Source: Planctomycetota bacterium
GTDB taxonomy: Bacteria > Planctomycetota > UBA8108 > JACQVS01
Reading direction: 5' to 3'
Assembly: GCA_028280485.1 (NCBI GenBank)
Contig: JANQLS010000021.1
Location: 1 to 58,727, forward strand
Length of the DNA stretch: 58,727 nt
Shown here: positions 39,995 to 48,365 of the stretch, one piece after another
Position numbering within the stretch: the first letter of the stretch is position 1
Layout of the letters: each line of letters starts with the position of its first letter
The notes under the pieces: model-generated
Databases searched by the model: none
Told to the model about the DNA's origin: nothing
The model's input: only the letters and a program-made list of their open reading frames with translations
Program-made: the position numbers and the translations under genes

Positions 39995-40445
39995 ATTTTT
40001 TTCAGTTTCTGTAAGAGCTGGATTCCAATCTAACAGAAATACTGACTTAACTAGCCCGAAGCGCTAGCGAGGGGCCACGGATTTCATTCTGCCCCTCGCT
40101 AGCGCTTCGGGCTAGTTAAGTTGGAAGTCTCTACAATTCACAGCCTCAGAGCGTCAGTTACGAGATACGCCTTCGTGCCGGCCTCCCCATTGGTTTGTTT
40201 TACCAATTGATAGAACTTATAGCTTCCACCTATAAATTGCTTTAACGATGCCTGATCACCTACGCTTCGGGCTTGTGAATTGAGATGCTTGGTTATTGGA
40301 GGAGGGTTATAAATCAATCGGAAATGAAAAATTCACAACCTCAGACTGTATCCCAAGAAGAAGAAGGGATAAGATCAGGCTCTTCAAAAACTCATACCTA
40401 GCTCGAAATATAGGTCAAACTTAGAAAAGAAGAACTGATCATCTC
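39995..40445. other. Spacer with a 31-bp-arm palindrome
   Basis: The 451 bp between the LOG and FAH-family genes have no gene. A palindrome of the AGCCCGAAGCG family fills 40045-40121. A single arm, in reverse orientation, lies at 40261-40275 (TACGCTTCGGGCTTG). A weak TTCTGT/ACAGAA pair lies just after the LOG stop. The last 150 bp presumably hold the promoter of the FAH-family gene; I cannot place it. Confidence 0.7.
40045..40121. repeat. Perfect 31-bp inverted repeat, AGCCCGAAGCG family
   Basis: Bases 40045-40075 and 40091-40121 are perfect reverse complements (31 bp) around a 15-nt loop. The core TTAACTAGCCCGAAGCGCTA then GCGAGGGG is shared with 3458-3528 and with the single arm at 36798. 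The outermost AC and the inner C are mirrored in this copy only. Confidence 0.95.
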
Positions 40446-41294
40446 ATGCGAATTTTCAGAAGCACACGAGGTATATTTGTCGAGGTTGAAACCAACTCAA
40501 GCAAGCGACTCGTCAAAATTGAAGAATCAGCCTGGACGGCTCTCTTTCAATCATCCAACCCGTATCCTCTGCTCGAACACGTGGTTGATTCGAGCCCAGG
40601 GGTACGCTCTAGCGATCTCGAGCCCACTTCGATGCTCCCTCCAATTCGGGGAACACAAGAAGTTTGGGCGGCGGGGGTAACCTACTTCCGTAGTCGAGAT
40701 GCTCGCATGGAAGAATCCGAGAGCGCTGGAGGAGGAGACTTTTACGATCGAGTCTACGACGCTGAACGCCCCGAGCTCTTTTTCAAATCGTTGGGTCACA
40801 AGGTAGTCGGACCCGTCAGCAAAGTTCGCATTCGACAAGACTCTGAATGGAACGTCCCTGAACCGGAACTCACTCTCGCTCTCAATGCCTACGGTGAAGT
40901 CATCGGTTACACCATCGGTAATGATATGAGCTCACGAGATATCGAAGGGGAAAACCCCCTCTATCTCCCCCAAGCCAAGGTTTACGATGGTAGCTGCGCC
41001 TTAGGCCCCTGCCTCTATATCGCACAAGAACCACTCCCTCAAGAGACTGAGATCGCTATAAAGATTGAAAGAGAGGGCGAAGTCATCTTCAAAGACTCGA
41101 CCACCGTCTCTCAAATTAAAAGATCCTTCGAAGAGTTGGGTTCTTATTTATTTCGGGAAAACTCCTACCCCGAGGGTTGCTTCTTGATGACAGGAACGGG
41201 CATCATCCCCCCCAGTGATTTTACCCTACAGTCACGGGATGTCGTCTCGATCACCATCGAACCTATTGGTACCTTAAAGAACGCTGTTCTTTAA
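40446..41294 (+). CDS. Fumarylacetoacetase-fold hydrolase, probable 2-keto-3-deoxy-sugar-acid dehydratase
   Basis: A 282-residue FAH-family protein. The active-site region starts with [19 protein letters not shown], followed by the FFKS segment and the metal site around [33 protein letters not shown]-fold members include hydrolases and the 2-dehydro-3-deoxy-arabinonate/xylonate dehydratases of oxidative pentose pathways. The next gene, 60 bp downstream on the same strand, encodes an alpha-ketoglutarate-semialdehyde-type dehydrogenase, the enzyme that follows such a dehydratase in the Weimberg route. That context favours the dehydratase assignment, but no sugar-acid dehydratase of the IlvD/enolase type is visible here. 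Confidence 0.82.
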   Translation: MRIFRSTRGIFVEVETNSSKRLVKIEESAWTALFQSSNPYPLLEHVVDSSPGVRSSDLEPTSMLPPIRGTQEVWAAGVTYFRSRDARMEESESAGGGDFYDRVYDAERPELFFKSLGHKVVGPVSKVRIRQDSEWNVPEPELTLALNAYGEVIGYTIGNDMSSRDIEGENPLYLPQAKVYDGSCALGPCLYIAQEPLPQETEIAIKIEREGEVIFKDSTTVSQIKRSFEELGSYLFRENSYPEGCFLMTGTGIIPPSDFTLQSRDVVSITIEPIGTLKNAVL

Positions 41295-41353
41295 CTCGTA
41301 CCTTTAACAATCACCTCCTTTCCAATTCAAACTTAAGTTAAGCGGAAAACGTC

Positions 41354-42937
41354 ATGAGCGAACTAACCGGAAACAATCTCATCGGAAATCAAGCGGCTTC
41401 CAACGGCGAAACCTACCAAGCGATCAATCCTCAAACTGGAAGTTCCATCGGTCCTGATTTTTATTCCGCCACTGAACAAGATATCGATAGTGCCTTTCAA
41501 AAAGCCCAAGAGGCGAGCGAGGCTTATCGAAGCTTAGCCCCTGAAGCTCGGGCCGAATTCTTAGAGGCTATCGCGGAGGAAATCGGAGCCCTCGGCGATG
41601 CCCTCTTAGAACGAGCCAACGAAGAAACCGCTCTTCCGATGCCTCGCTTGACCGGGGAACGAGGGCGTACCGTCGGGCAAATCAGGATGTTTGCTCAAAT
41701 CGTTCGTGAAGGATCTTGGGTTGAAGCCAGTATCGACACGGCCATCCCCGACCGCGAGCCTCTTCCCAAACCCGACGTTAGACGGATGCTGATCCCCTTA
41801 GGCCCCGTGGCCGTCTTCGGAGCGAGCAATTTCCCTTTAGCCTTTTCCGTCGCTGGTGGAGATACCGCCTCCGCTTTAGCTGCAGGTTGCCCCGTTGTAG
41901 TTAAAGCTCACCCCGCGCATCCCGGCACTTCAGAATTTGTCGGTCAAGCCATTGTTAAAGCCGCTCAAAGAACAGGAATGCCCGAGGGAGTGTTCTCCTT
42001 GGTTCACGGCCCTTCCCCCAAAGTTGGGGAGGCTATGGTGAAACACCCTCATTGCCAAGCGGTTGCGTTCACCGGTTCATTGGGTGGAGGTCGCGCGCTC
42101 TTCGATTTAGCATCCCAACGCCCAAATCCCATCCCCGTCTACGCTGAAATGGGTAGTATCAACCCTGTTTTCTTCTTGCCCGGTGCCCTCGCTGAAAACG
42201 CAGGTTCTTTAGCTGAAGGCATCCTGGGATCCGTCACTTTAGGTGTAGGACAGTTTTGCACAAATCCAGGATTAATTGTGGGTTTAGAGGATGGAGGATT
42301 CCCTGAATTAGTCGAAGCCTTAGGACCAGCTTTCAAGGGTGCCGCCTGTGGAACGATGCTCCACGCTGGGATTCAAAAAGCTTACGAAGCGAGTTTAAAA
42401 ACGGTGCAATCTGTTTCTGGAGTCGAAGTGATCGGCCAAAGCGAACAGGCGGCAGAGTCGGATAAAACTCAAGTTCAAGCGGTTGGCCTCTCAACGGATG
42501 CCAAGACCTTCTTAGAAAACTCTCAGCTCAGTGACGAAGTCTTCGGCCCTTCAACCCTCGCCGTTCGTTGTCAATCTAAAGAAGAGATCCTCCAAATCGC
42601 CTCAAACCTCGAAGGTCATCTCACCGCGACCATCCATGGTACTGAAGCAGACCTAGAAGAATTCAAAGACTTGATCGCCGTACTTGAGACAAAGGTGGGA
42701 CGGCTCTTGATCGGTGGGTTCCCCACGGGTGTAGAAGTTTGTGCTTCCATGCAACACGGTGGCCCTTACCCGGCCGCAAGTGACAGTCGATCGACCTCCG
42801 TTGGTGGAGCTGCCATCACACGCTTCGCCCGCCCCATCGCCTACCAAAACTTCCCGGCCTCCCAACTGCCTGCCGAACTCCAAGATGACAACCCCCGAGG
42901 GATTTGGCGTTTGGTGGACGGGGAAAGAACAAGGTAG
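41354..42937 (+). CDS. Aldehyde dehydrogenase, probable alpha-ketoglutarate semialdehyde dehydrogenase
   Basis: A 527-residue NAD(P)-dependent aldehyde dehydrogenase. The nucleophile is C302 (GVGQFCTNPG) and the general base E265 (YAEMGSINPVFF); the cofactor region includes FGASNFPLAFSVAGGD and FTGSLGGGRALF. The start (LIGNQAASNGETYQAINPQTG) and the MGSINP and MQHGGPYPA segments match the group that oxidises alpha-ketoglutarate semialdehyde to alpha-ketoglutarate. With the FAH-family gene upstream this forms the last two steps of an oxidative pentose or sugar-acid pathway. The stop codon TAG lies in a GTAG copy immediately before the repeat element at 42944. Confidence 0.9.
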   Translation: MSELTGNNLIGNQAASNGETYQAINPQTGSSIGPDFYSATEQDIDSAFQKAQEASEAYRSLAPEARAEFLEAIAEEIGALGDALLERANEETALPMPRLTGERGRTVGQIRMFAQIVREGSWVEASIDTAIPDREPLPKPDVRRMLIPLGPVAVFGASNFPLAFSVAGGDTASALAAGCPVVVKAHPAHPGTSEFVGQAIVKAAQRTGMPEGVFSLVHGPSPKVGEAMVKHPHCQAVAFTGSLGGGRALFDLASQRPNPIPVYAEMGSINPVFFLPGALAENAGSLAEGILGSVTLGVGQFCTNPGLIVGLEDGGFPELVEALGPAFKGAACGTMLHAGIQKAYEASLKTVQSVSGVEVIGQSEQAAESDKTQVQAVGLSTDAKTFLENSQLSDEVFGPSTLAVRCQSKEEILQIASNLEGHLTATIHGTEADLEEFKDLIAVLETKVGRLLIGGFPTGVEVCASMQHGGPYPAASDSRSTSVGGAAITRFARPIAYQNFPASQLPAELQDDNPRGIWRLVDGERTR

Positions 42938-42943
42938 TCCAAC

Positions 42944-43198
42944 GTAGTCCGCACGCTCAGCGTGCGGCCTTCCTTCAACTACGATACGATTTCAACAATT
43001 TTCATCATCAATGAAGAAAGTCATTGCCTTGTAGGGGCTGGGCTTGCCCCAGCCCGTTCCTTAAAGCGCTGCCCATCCTCTAAGGATTTTTTAAACTAAT
43101 AGGAAAAGGCCAACCACAAGAGGTGGCTACAGGGCCCATTTCATTTCAAGTTGAGTTGTCGATATTGGGGAGATCCTCACGCGGAGCGTGCGGACCAC
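42944..43198. repeat. GTAG-terminated element with nested GTAG hairpins (255 bp)
   Basis: The left arm 42944-42969 is GTAGTCCGCACGCTCAGCGT then GCGGCC. The right arm 43176-43198 is the reverse complement of GTGGTCCGCACGCTCCGCGT then GAG and lies inside the 3' end of the cupin gene. Nested within are two more GTAG hairpins: 43031-43057 (GTAGGGGCTGGGCTTGCCCC then AGCCCGT, plus) and 43108-43130 (reverse complement GTAGCCACCTCTTGTGGTTG then GCC). So four GTAG-palindromes with three different stems are packed into one convergent gap. Confidence 0.85.
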
Positions 43199-43559
43199 CA
43201 TAATGCAGCGCCAACCAAATCGTGGGCTGATCTTTCCCTGTACTTTCAACCCGATGGCGAACGTGGGGCTCAATTAAAACGTAGTCACCGGGCTTCAACG
43301 CCCGGGCTTCTGGCTCGTCCTCGAATCGAAGAAGCGCCTCACCTGAAAGCAAGAGAACCCACTCGGCTTGATCTTGATCGTACCACTCTCCCTCAGGAGT
43401 TGATTGCCCGGTGGAAACGATACGCTCTAAGCGAAGACCATCGATATTAAGAAGCTCTTCGAAGACCTCTTCAGAGGAGTTGGGGAGATTTTTGAAGAGG
43501 TTTTTTGTGGGTGGAAAGCTCAAACCATGAAACTCGTGATGTAGTTCAAGACCCGACAT
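43146..43559 (-). CDS. Cupin-domain protein with repeat-encoded C-terminus
   Basis: A 137-residue small cupin. The conserved core runs WVLLLSGEALLRFEDEPEA, KPGDYVLIEPHVRHRVESTG and TIWLALHY, the usual end of the family. The remaining 18 residues (GGPHAPREDLPNIDNST) are encoded by a GTAG-type palindrome arm (43176-43198) and the sequence after it, so the repeat has apparently replaced the original stop. The family may bind a metal, but the function is not known. The start ATG lies within the last 40 bp of the upstream membrane-protein gene, so the two are probably co-transcribed. Confidence 0.8.
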   Translation of the reverse strand: MSGLELHHEFHGLSFPPTKNLFKNLPNSSEEVFEELLNIDGLRLERIVSTGQSTPEGEWYDQDQAEWVLLLSGEALLRFEDEPEARALKPGDYVLIEPHVRHRVESTGKDQPTIWLALHYGGPHAPREDLPNIDNST

Positions 43560-43897
43560 AAGACAAATATCCCGGCATTGATCTTATGAATTTTTCGAAC
43601 CTTGTCGCTCCCCCCTTTATTCAGCTTTAAACCTGTAAACAGGGCGACGAAATAACCGATGACCATAATCAATGAGACCCACACATGAAAGGTGAGCAAG
43701 GGACCAGCATCGGGTTTAGTCGCTTGATTGATAGCGTGATTATTGAGCTCAATCGCCAAGACGATTCCAACATCGGCTACGAGGCAGCCGATCATGATCT
43801 TCATATGTTTTTTAGCCTGCTTCCGGTAAGCAAGCCCGATAGCTAAGCCAATCACAACTAAGGTGCTTGCGACCAGCATCATTTGTTCAAACGTCAT
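43520..43897 (-). CDS. Small four-helix membrane protein
   Basis: A 125-residue integral membrane protein with four hydrophobic segments: about 7-23, 33-51, 69-89 and 103-120. Histidines lie near the membrane faces (KKHMKIMIG, NNHAIN, LTFHVWVSL, RKIHKIN), a pattern reminiscent of DUF420 or cytochrome b561-like small proteins. I do not recognise a specific family and heme binding is only a possibility. The 3' end overlaps the cupin start by 40 bp. Confidence 0.7.
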   Translation of the reverse strand: MTFEQMMLVASTLVVIGLAIGLAYRKQAKKHMKIMIGCLVADVGIVLAIELNNHAINQATKPDAGPLLTFHVWVSLIMVIGYFVALFTGLKLNKGGSDKVRKIHKINAGIFVLCRVLNYITSFMV

Positions 43898-44427
43898 CGA
43901 TGATAATTCACTTTCAACAAAAACTAAAAGTCTTAGTAGTAGATCTGATGTATCTCTAATTTCAACCTGAGGTAATGCTCAGAGCAGACTACTATAAAAC
44001 GATTGGCTTACAGAATAAACGGGTAACTTAAAATCCTGATTTGTTCCTACAATTTTTTATTCCCACACCCCATTCCAGCTCACTTAAAGCCCTTGCTTTC
44101 ATTCATCAACCCTGGCCGAAAAGCGCTAATTCAGGTGTTGAGTTGAACAAAACGTGATTCAGGTAGAATTCACTAATAGAATACCCTTCTCAGCTTAGGG
44201 CAAAGCTGATTCAAATCCGGCCATCTTGAAATAAAAAACAAAATGAAGCTCCATTCAGGAAAGAAACTCTATTTTGCATTCCACTAGAACATTGCCTTAT
44301 GATGGTGCTAGGTCTTGAACTTAATATGAACAGCTAATCGAGTGGATTAGCCCATCTTTTGTCCTTTTCTCCAGCGATCTTCCCCGTAACCACCCGTGAA
44401 GATCAAACTGAAAGCACTTTTACCAAT
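43898..44427. other. Gene-free divergent region
   Basis: The 530 bp between the small membrane-protein gene (minus) and the dockerin/propeller gene (plus) show no supported gene and none of the repeat families. The sequence is AT-rich and should contain both promoters. A frame starting at TTG 44359 extends the plus gene but is unlikely to be used. I see no strong hairpin. Confidence 0.6.
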
Positions 44428-46650
44428 ATGGTTAAAACTTTACCTAGCGCCTGTCCTCAACAAAGTTTTCTGACTGTGCCTGCAGTCAAAACCTTGTTTT
44501 TCGCAATTGTGGTAATAGTTTTAAGCGTTATCCCTAAGTTCTCAATCGGACAAATTGACGCTCCAGACTCCCGATTTGTTCGAGGCGACGTCGAACAAAA
44601 TGGGCACTTGGAACTGGGAGATGCTATCAGTATTCTCTCTCACATGTTTTTAGGCCTGAGACTCTCGTGTCACGACACCGCCGATTTAGATGACAATGGT
44701 GAAATTCATCTGAGCGACGTCATTTATTTACTCAGCCATCTCTACCTTGGAAGCCCTCCTCCTCAAGCTCCTTACCCAGGTTGCGGTGCCGATCCCAGTG
44801 CGGATGACCTCCCCTGCTCGATTCACAGTCGGTGTAAAAGTGGAGACGATCTTCCCCTCAGGATGTCCTACGGCATTGGTGAATCAACCCAAGCCATTTA
44901 TACCGAGGATAATCAGAAGCTCATCGTCGCATCTGAAAGTGGAAGAGTGACGATTCTCGATGCCGAAACATTTAAAGTCCTCCACGTAGTCAACGCCCTC
45001 AATGAGAAACCAACCGTCATCGATGTTGATAAATCCGGTATCTATGTATTGGTGGGAGATCAAACGGGCAAGTTAGCCTCCATTCATTTAGCGAAAGGAG
45101 AAATTCACTACACCCTCGATTTCAAAAAACCCCTTTTAGCAATCGCTACCAGTTTCGATCATCAAGATCTGCTGATCGCCCCTGATGATCATTGGATTTT
45201 TCAGCATAATTTAGAGACCGGGGAAAGAACGGCTGAATATGACCTTTCAATTAGAACCGGATCGACGAACGCGGATGTCGACAACCTAATTGTTATCCCA
45301 GGAACGACAACAATCTTTGCTCGGCTCTACCATCGCAGTTATTTCCTCTACGATTTAGCCACAAAAACTGCCGGAGATCCCATCGAGTTCAGGTCAGTTC
45401 CTATTTTCCTTGGCGCCTTTAAAGATCCCAATTCTGATCGATATATAGTGGCTTCAAATCCTTGGTATTACAGCTTTGACCTCCGGACCCTAAAGACGTT
45501 TGCAGAGCTGACGATCGAAGATGATATCCAGCACCATCAACAGGTCTATTCATTTGCTGAAAATAGAAAATTGATGCTCAGGATGCTCGATCACTACGAG
45601 ATTCGAACTTTCCCCGAATTCAGCTTACAGCAAGAGATTTATCCCCACGATTCTCGTCTCACAACGACCGCTATCTCTCCCGATGAAACGATGCTTTTTT
45701 CGGCGGCAGAAGACAATAGCTCTTACCAGCTACATTTTCCCAGAAGTATTCGTCAGTGGGATGCGAGTGCCCATCGAGGTCCCCCGCAAAGCTTAGCCCT
45801 GTCCCCAGATCTCAGTTTGTTAGCGACGGGAGGCCTTTACGGAAAGCTCAAAATTTGGGATGCCGCAGACGGGCGATTACTGTTTCAGATCAACGCTCAC
45901 CCAACGGCGATCAACGATCTCCAATTTTCATCGGATAGTCGATACTTAGCGAGCTCAGGAAGCCAACAGGACTGGAAGATCTGGGATCTCACCACGGGAT
46001 CATTAAGCTTCACTCATTCTCTTCAGGAGAGAGGCCTCAACTCAAAAATCAGTTGCTTCGAATGGGATTCAGCAAACCAAAAAGTTCTCATCGGAACGGT
46101 CGATGGTGAAGTCTTACTCCTCGATACCGAATCTCACAAAACGCAGTATTTTTCTGAGTCATCCCACGATCGGGGAATCACTGCTCTGTTAATCTCTGAG
46201 AGAGATCCTCACTTTTATACGGCGAGCGCCGATGGAGATATCCACATCCGAAATTGGGATGACGGGTCCCTCATCCAAGCGATCGAAACCCAACTTTTTG
46301 GCATTCGATCTCTCGATCTTTCCAGGGAGAAAGAATTCATACTGATCTCAACGGATGAAGGCAAGGTCGTCGAATGGGAAATTGAAACAGACCGGCCTCG
46401 AATCGATCTACAATTAGAAGATGCCTGGTTGAGTGGTGCCTACTACACATTGAATGAATCCCATATCGCTACGGCGGGCTCCAGGGGTTTAATCACCTTC
46501 ATCAAAAGAGATGACCTCAATTCTCAATCGACCATCCCAACAAACTTAGCTGACATTTATAGCTTTAAATTAAGCCCTACAAAAGATCGGATTCTGGTAG
46601 GTGGATCGGACGGAACGGTTCAGATGTTTCCGTTGAAGCTCGGTGACTAA
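44428..46650 (+). CDS. Secreted dockerin-type and beta-propeller (WD40-like) protein
   Basis: A protein of about 740 residues. The ATG at 44428 gives a signal peptide (VKTLFFAIVVIVLSVIPKFS, then IGQ, residues about 20-42). Next is a dockerin-type pair (RGDVEQNGHLELGDAISIL and ADLDDNGEIHLSDVIYLL, about 50-110), unusually at the N-terminal end. The rest is a beta-propeller of WD40/YVTN type with repeats such as LALSPDLSLLATGG, GKLKIWDAADGRLLFQ and SSDSRYLASSGS. It is probably a surface or extracellular scaffold; no catalytic motif is seen. A TTG at 44359 would add 23 hydrophilic residues. It is followed by a clear terminator. Confidence 0.8.
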   Translation: MVKTLPSACPQQSFLTVPAVKTLFFAIVVIVLSVIPKFSIGQIDAPDSRFVRGDVEQNGHLELGDAISILSHMFLGLRLSCHDTADLDDNGEIHLSDVIYLLSHLYLGSPPPQAPYPGCGADPSADDLPCSIHSRCKSGDDLPLRMSYGIGESTQAIYTEDNQKLIVASESGRVTILDAETFKVLHVVNALNEKPTVIDVDKSGIYVLVGDQTGKLASIHLAKGEIHYTLDFKKPLLAIATSFDHQDLLIAPDDHWIFQHNLETGERTAEYDLSIRTGSTNADVDNLIVIPGTTTIFARLYHRSYFLYDLATKTAGDPIEFRSVPIFLGAFKDPNSDRYIVASNPWYYSFDLRTLKTFAELTIEDDIQHHQQVYSFAENRKLMLRMLDHYEIRTFPEFSLQQEIYPHDSRLTTTAISPDETMLFSAAEDNSSYQLHFPRSIRQWDASAHRGPPQSLALSPDLSLLATGGLYGKLKIWDAADGRLLFQINAHPTAINDLQFSSDSRYLASSGSQQDWKIWDLTTGSLSFTHSLQERGLNSKISCFEWDSANQKVLIGTVDGEVLLLDTESHKTQYFSESSHDRGITALLISERDPHFYTASADGDIHIRNWDDGSLIQAIETQLFGIRSLDLSREKEFILISTDEGKVVEWEIETDRPRIDLQLEDAWLSGAYYTLNESHIATAGSRGLITFIKRDDLNSQSTIPTNLADIYSFKLSPTKDRILVGGSDGTVQMFPLKLGD

Positions 46651-46679
46651 TCCCATTGAAGAGTTCTTGATCATCATCG

Positions 46680-46725
46680 AAAAAAGCCCAGGAGATTCCA
46701 GCCGAGGATCTTCTGGGCTTTTTTT
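46680..46725. terminator. Bidirectional rho-independent terminator
   Basis: A-run, stem AGCCCAGGAGAT pairing with ATCTTCTGGGCT (one G-U pair), then a T-run of seven. Because it has As on the left and Ts on the right it can terminate transcripts from both sides: the propeller gene (stop 46650) and the lipoprotein gene (stop 46752). It is the only classical intrinsic terminator between convergent genes in the window. Confidence 0.93.
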
Positions 46726-46751
46726 CTTTGGATAGAGAAGTGAGAATGAAA

Positions 46752-47231
46752 TCACTTTTCTCCCAAGTAGGCGAGAGCGGTCTCTTTATCAGGTGCTTTG
46801 AGAGTCATGCCATCAGGACCACGAGCAATCAAAGTGATATGCTTGGCGAGTTCGCCATTTTTTTCGAATGCTGCCAGTTCTTCTGAACCTTCAGCAAACA
46901 CCCAAAGACGACCGTCTTCGATTTTTGTGATAAAACCAGGGCGATCATATTTACCACCCTTTGGCTCTCCAAGGTAAGCTAACGCAGTATCTTTGTCAGG
47001 AGCTTTGAGTGTCATACCGTTAGGACCACGAGAAATCAACGTGATATGCTTCGCAAGCTCACCATCTTTCTCAAATGCTGCGAGTTCTTCTGAACCTTCA
47101 GCAAACACCCAAAGACGACCGTCTTCGATTTTGGTAACAAAACCAGGTTTGTCAAATTCACCACCAGTTGAAGCGCAACCAATTACGGAAACTGCTGCAA
47201 GAGCAAGCACCAGACCACGGAAAAGAGACAT
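46752..47231 (-). CDS. Lipoprotein with two near-identical 69-residue repeats
   Basis: A 159-residue protein. The ATG at 47231 is preceded by GGGGAGGATCC and gives a lipoprotein signal SLFRGLVLALAAVSVIGC, with the Cys lipidated at about 19. The mature part is two copies of a 69-residue unit: PGFVTKIEDGRLWVFAEGSE, then ELAAFEKDGELAKHITLI and RGPNGMTLKAPDK.TALAYLG. The copies differ at about ten positions. At DNA level 50 bp are identical (46876-46925 and 47083-47132), 207 bp apart. No known domain is recognised. A frame to 47459 exists but overlaps pstB. It follows pstB by 116 bp on the same strand. Confidence 0.85.
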   Translation of the reverse strand: MSLFRGLVLALAAVSVIGCASTGGEFDKPGFVTKIEDGRLWVFAEGSEELAAFEKDGELAKHITLISRGPNGMTLKAPDKDTALAYLGEPKGGKYDRPGFITKIEDGRLWVFAEGSEELAAFEKNGELAKHITLIARGPDGMTLKAPDKETALAYLGEK

Positions 47232-47347
47232 GGGATCCTCCCCAAGAATAAAATTGTAGTTCAACCCGAATCCCTCTCGAACTCGTGGACTTTCACATTC
47301 CAGCTTGGAATTTGAAATACGAGCTAATGAAAACGAATCGGTAAGTC

Positions 47348-48316
47348 TTAACCGAATCGCCCGGAAACGTAGTCGGCCGTTTCTGGCAATATCGGATTCG
47401 TAAACAAATCTCCAGTCGGACCGTACTCGACAAGCCGACCGAGGTACATAAAAGCGCAATAATCACTCACCCGAGATGCTTGTTGCATGTTGTGAGTGAC
47501 GATCACAATTGAATATTCACCTTTGAGGTCCTGCATAAGATCTTCAATTTTGATCGTCGCTACAGGGTCTAAGGCTGAGCAAGGCTCATCCATAAGCAGA
47601 ACTTCGGGTTCACCGGCAATCGCCCTTGCGATACACAGTCGTTGTTGTTGCCCACCCGACAGCCCCAAAGCACTGTCTTGAATTCTGTCTTGTACTTCGT
47701 CGTAAAGGGCCGATCCTTTAAGACTCTGAATACAAACTTCATTCAGCACTTTCTTATCTCGCTCTCCATCGACTCGAAGGGGATAGACAACGTTTTCGAA
47801 AATACTCATCGGGAAGGGATTCGATTTTTGGAACACCATTCCCATACGTTTTCTCAACTGGATGACATCCACTGACTTTCCGTAAACGGAATCGCCATTC
47901 AAGAGGATATCCCCTTGGTGACGCGTATCGGCCAAGAGACCGTTCAGTCGATTGATCGAACGAAGTAAGGTTGATTTACCACAACCAGAAGGACCGATGA
48001 TCGCTGTGATCTTACCTTTGGGAATCGGCATGTTGATGTCGAATAAGGCTTGCTTATCGCCATACCAGAAACTGAACCCATCAACATTGAGAACGTGTTC
48101 TTCTTGACGAACGCAGTCGTGAATTTCAGGCTCAAAGGTTTCCCCTCGTTGAATCGCTTCGAGTCGACCGGCTTCTTGTTGCTGAACATTTTGACGGACA
48201 ACCGGTTCAGGACTCTGAGTTTCAGAACCCGGCTGAGATTGATCGTTCACGATACCCTCAAGGCGACCCCTCGCCTCTTCATCAGGCAGTTCACTGCGTG
48301 GTACTTGAGTTTTCAT
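47348..48316 (-). CDS. pstB: Phosphate ABC transporter ATP-binding protein
   Basis: A 322-residue ABC ATPase that powers high-affinity phosphate uptake. Walker A is GPSGCGKST (108-116), the Q-loop is in [13 protein letters not shown], the signature LSGGQQQR (219-226) and Walker B VLLMDEP (239-245), followed by CSALDP. The C-terminal [11 protein letters not shown] is typical of PstB. About 75 extra residues, Gln/Glu-rich, precede the usual start. It is the last gene of the pst cluster, 49 bp after pstA. No phoU follows; instead a repeat lipoprotein gene does. Confidence 0.96.
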   Translation of the reverse strand: MKTQVPRSELPDEEARGRLEGIVNDQSQPGSETQSPEPVVRQNVQQQEAGRLEAIQRGETFEPEIHDCVRQEEHVLNVDGFSFWYGDKQALFDINMPIPKGKITAIIGPSGCGKSTLLRSINRLNGLLADTRHQGDILLNGDSVYGKSVDVIQLRKRMGMVFQKSNPFPMSIFENVVYPLRVDGERDKKVLNEVCIQSLKGSALYDEVQDRIQDSALGLSGGQQQRLCIARAIAGEPEVLLMDEPCSALDPVATIKIEDLMQDLKGEYSIVIVTHNMQQASRVSDYCAFMYLGRLVEYGPTGDLFTNPILPETADYVSGRFG

Positions 48317-48365
48317 AATTGTTTTCTCCGTGATTAAGAGAAGTGCTTAAAGCCAAGAGGCTCCA

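Noticed and set aside
47232..47459. N-terminal extension of the repeat lipoprotein to 47459
   Set aside because: It overlaps pstB by 112 bp, and the ATG at 47231 has a good ribosome-binding site and a lipoprotein signal.
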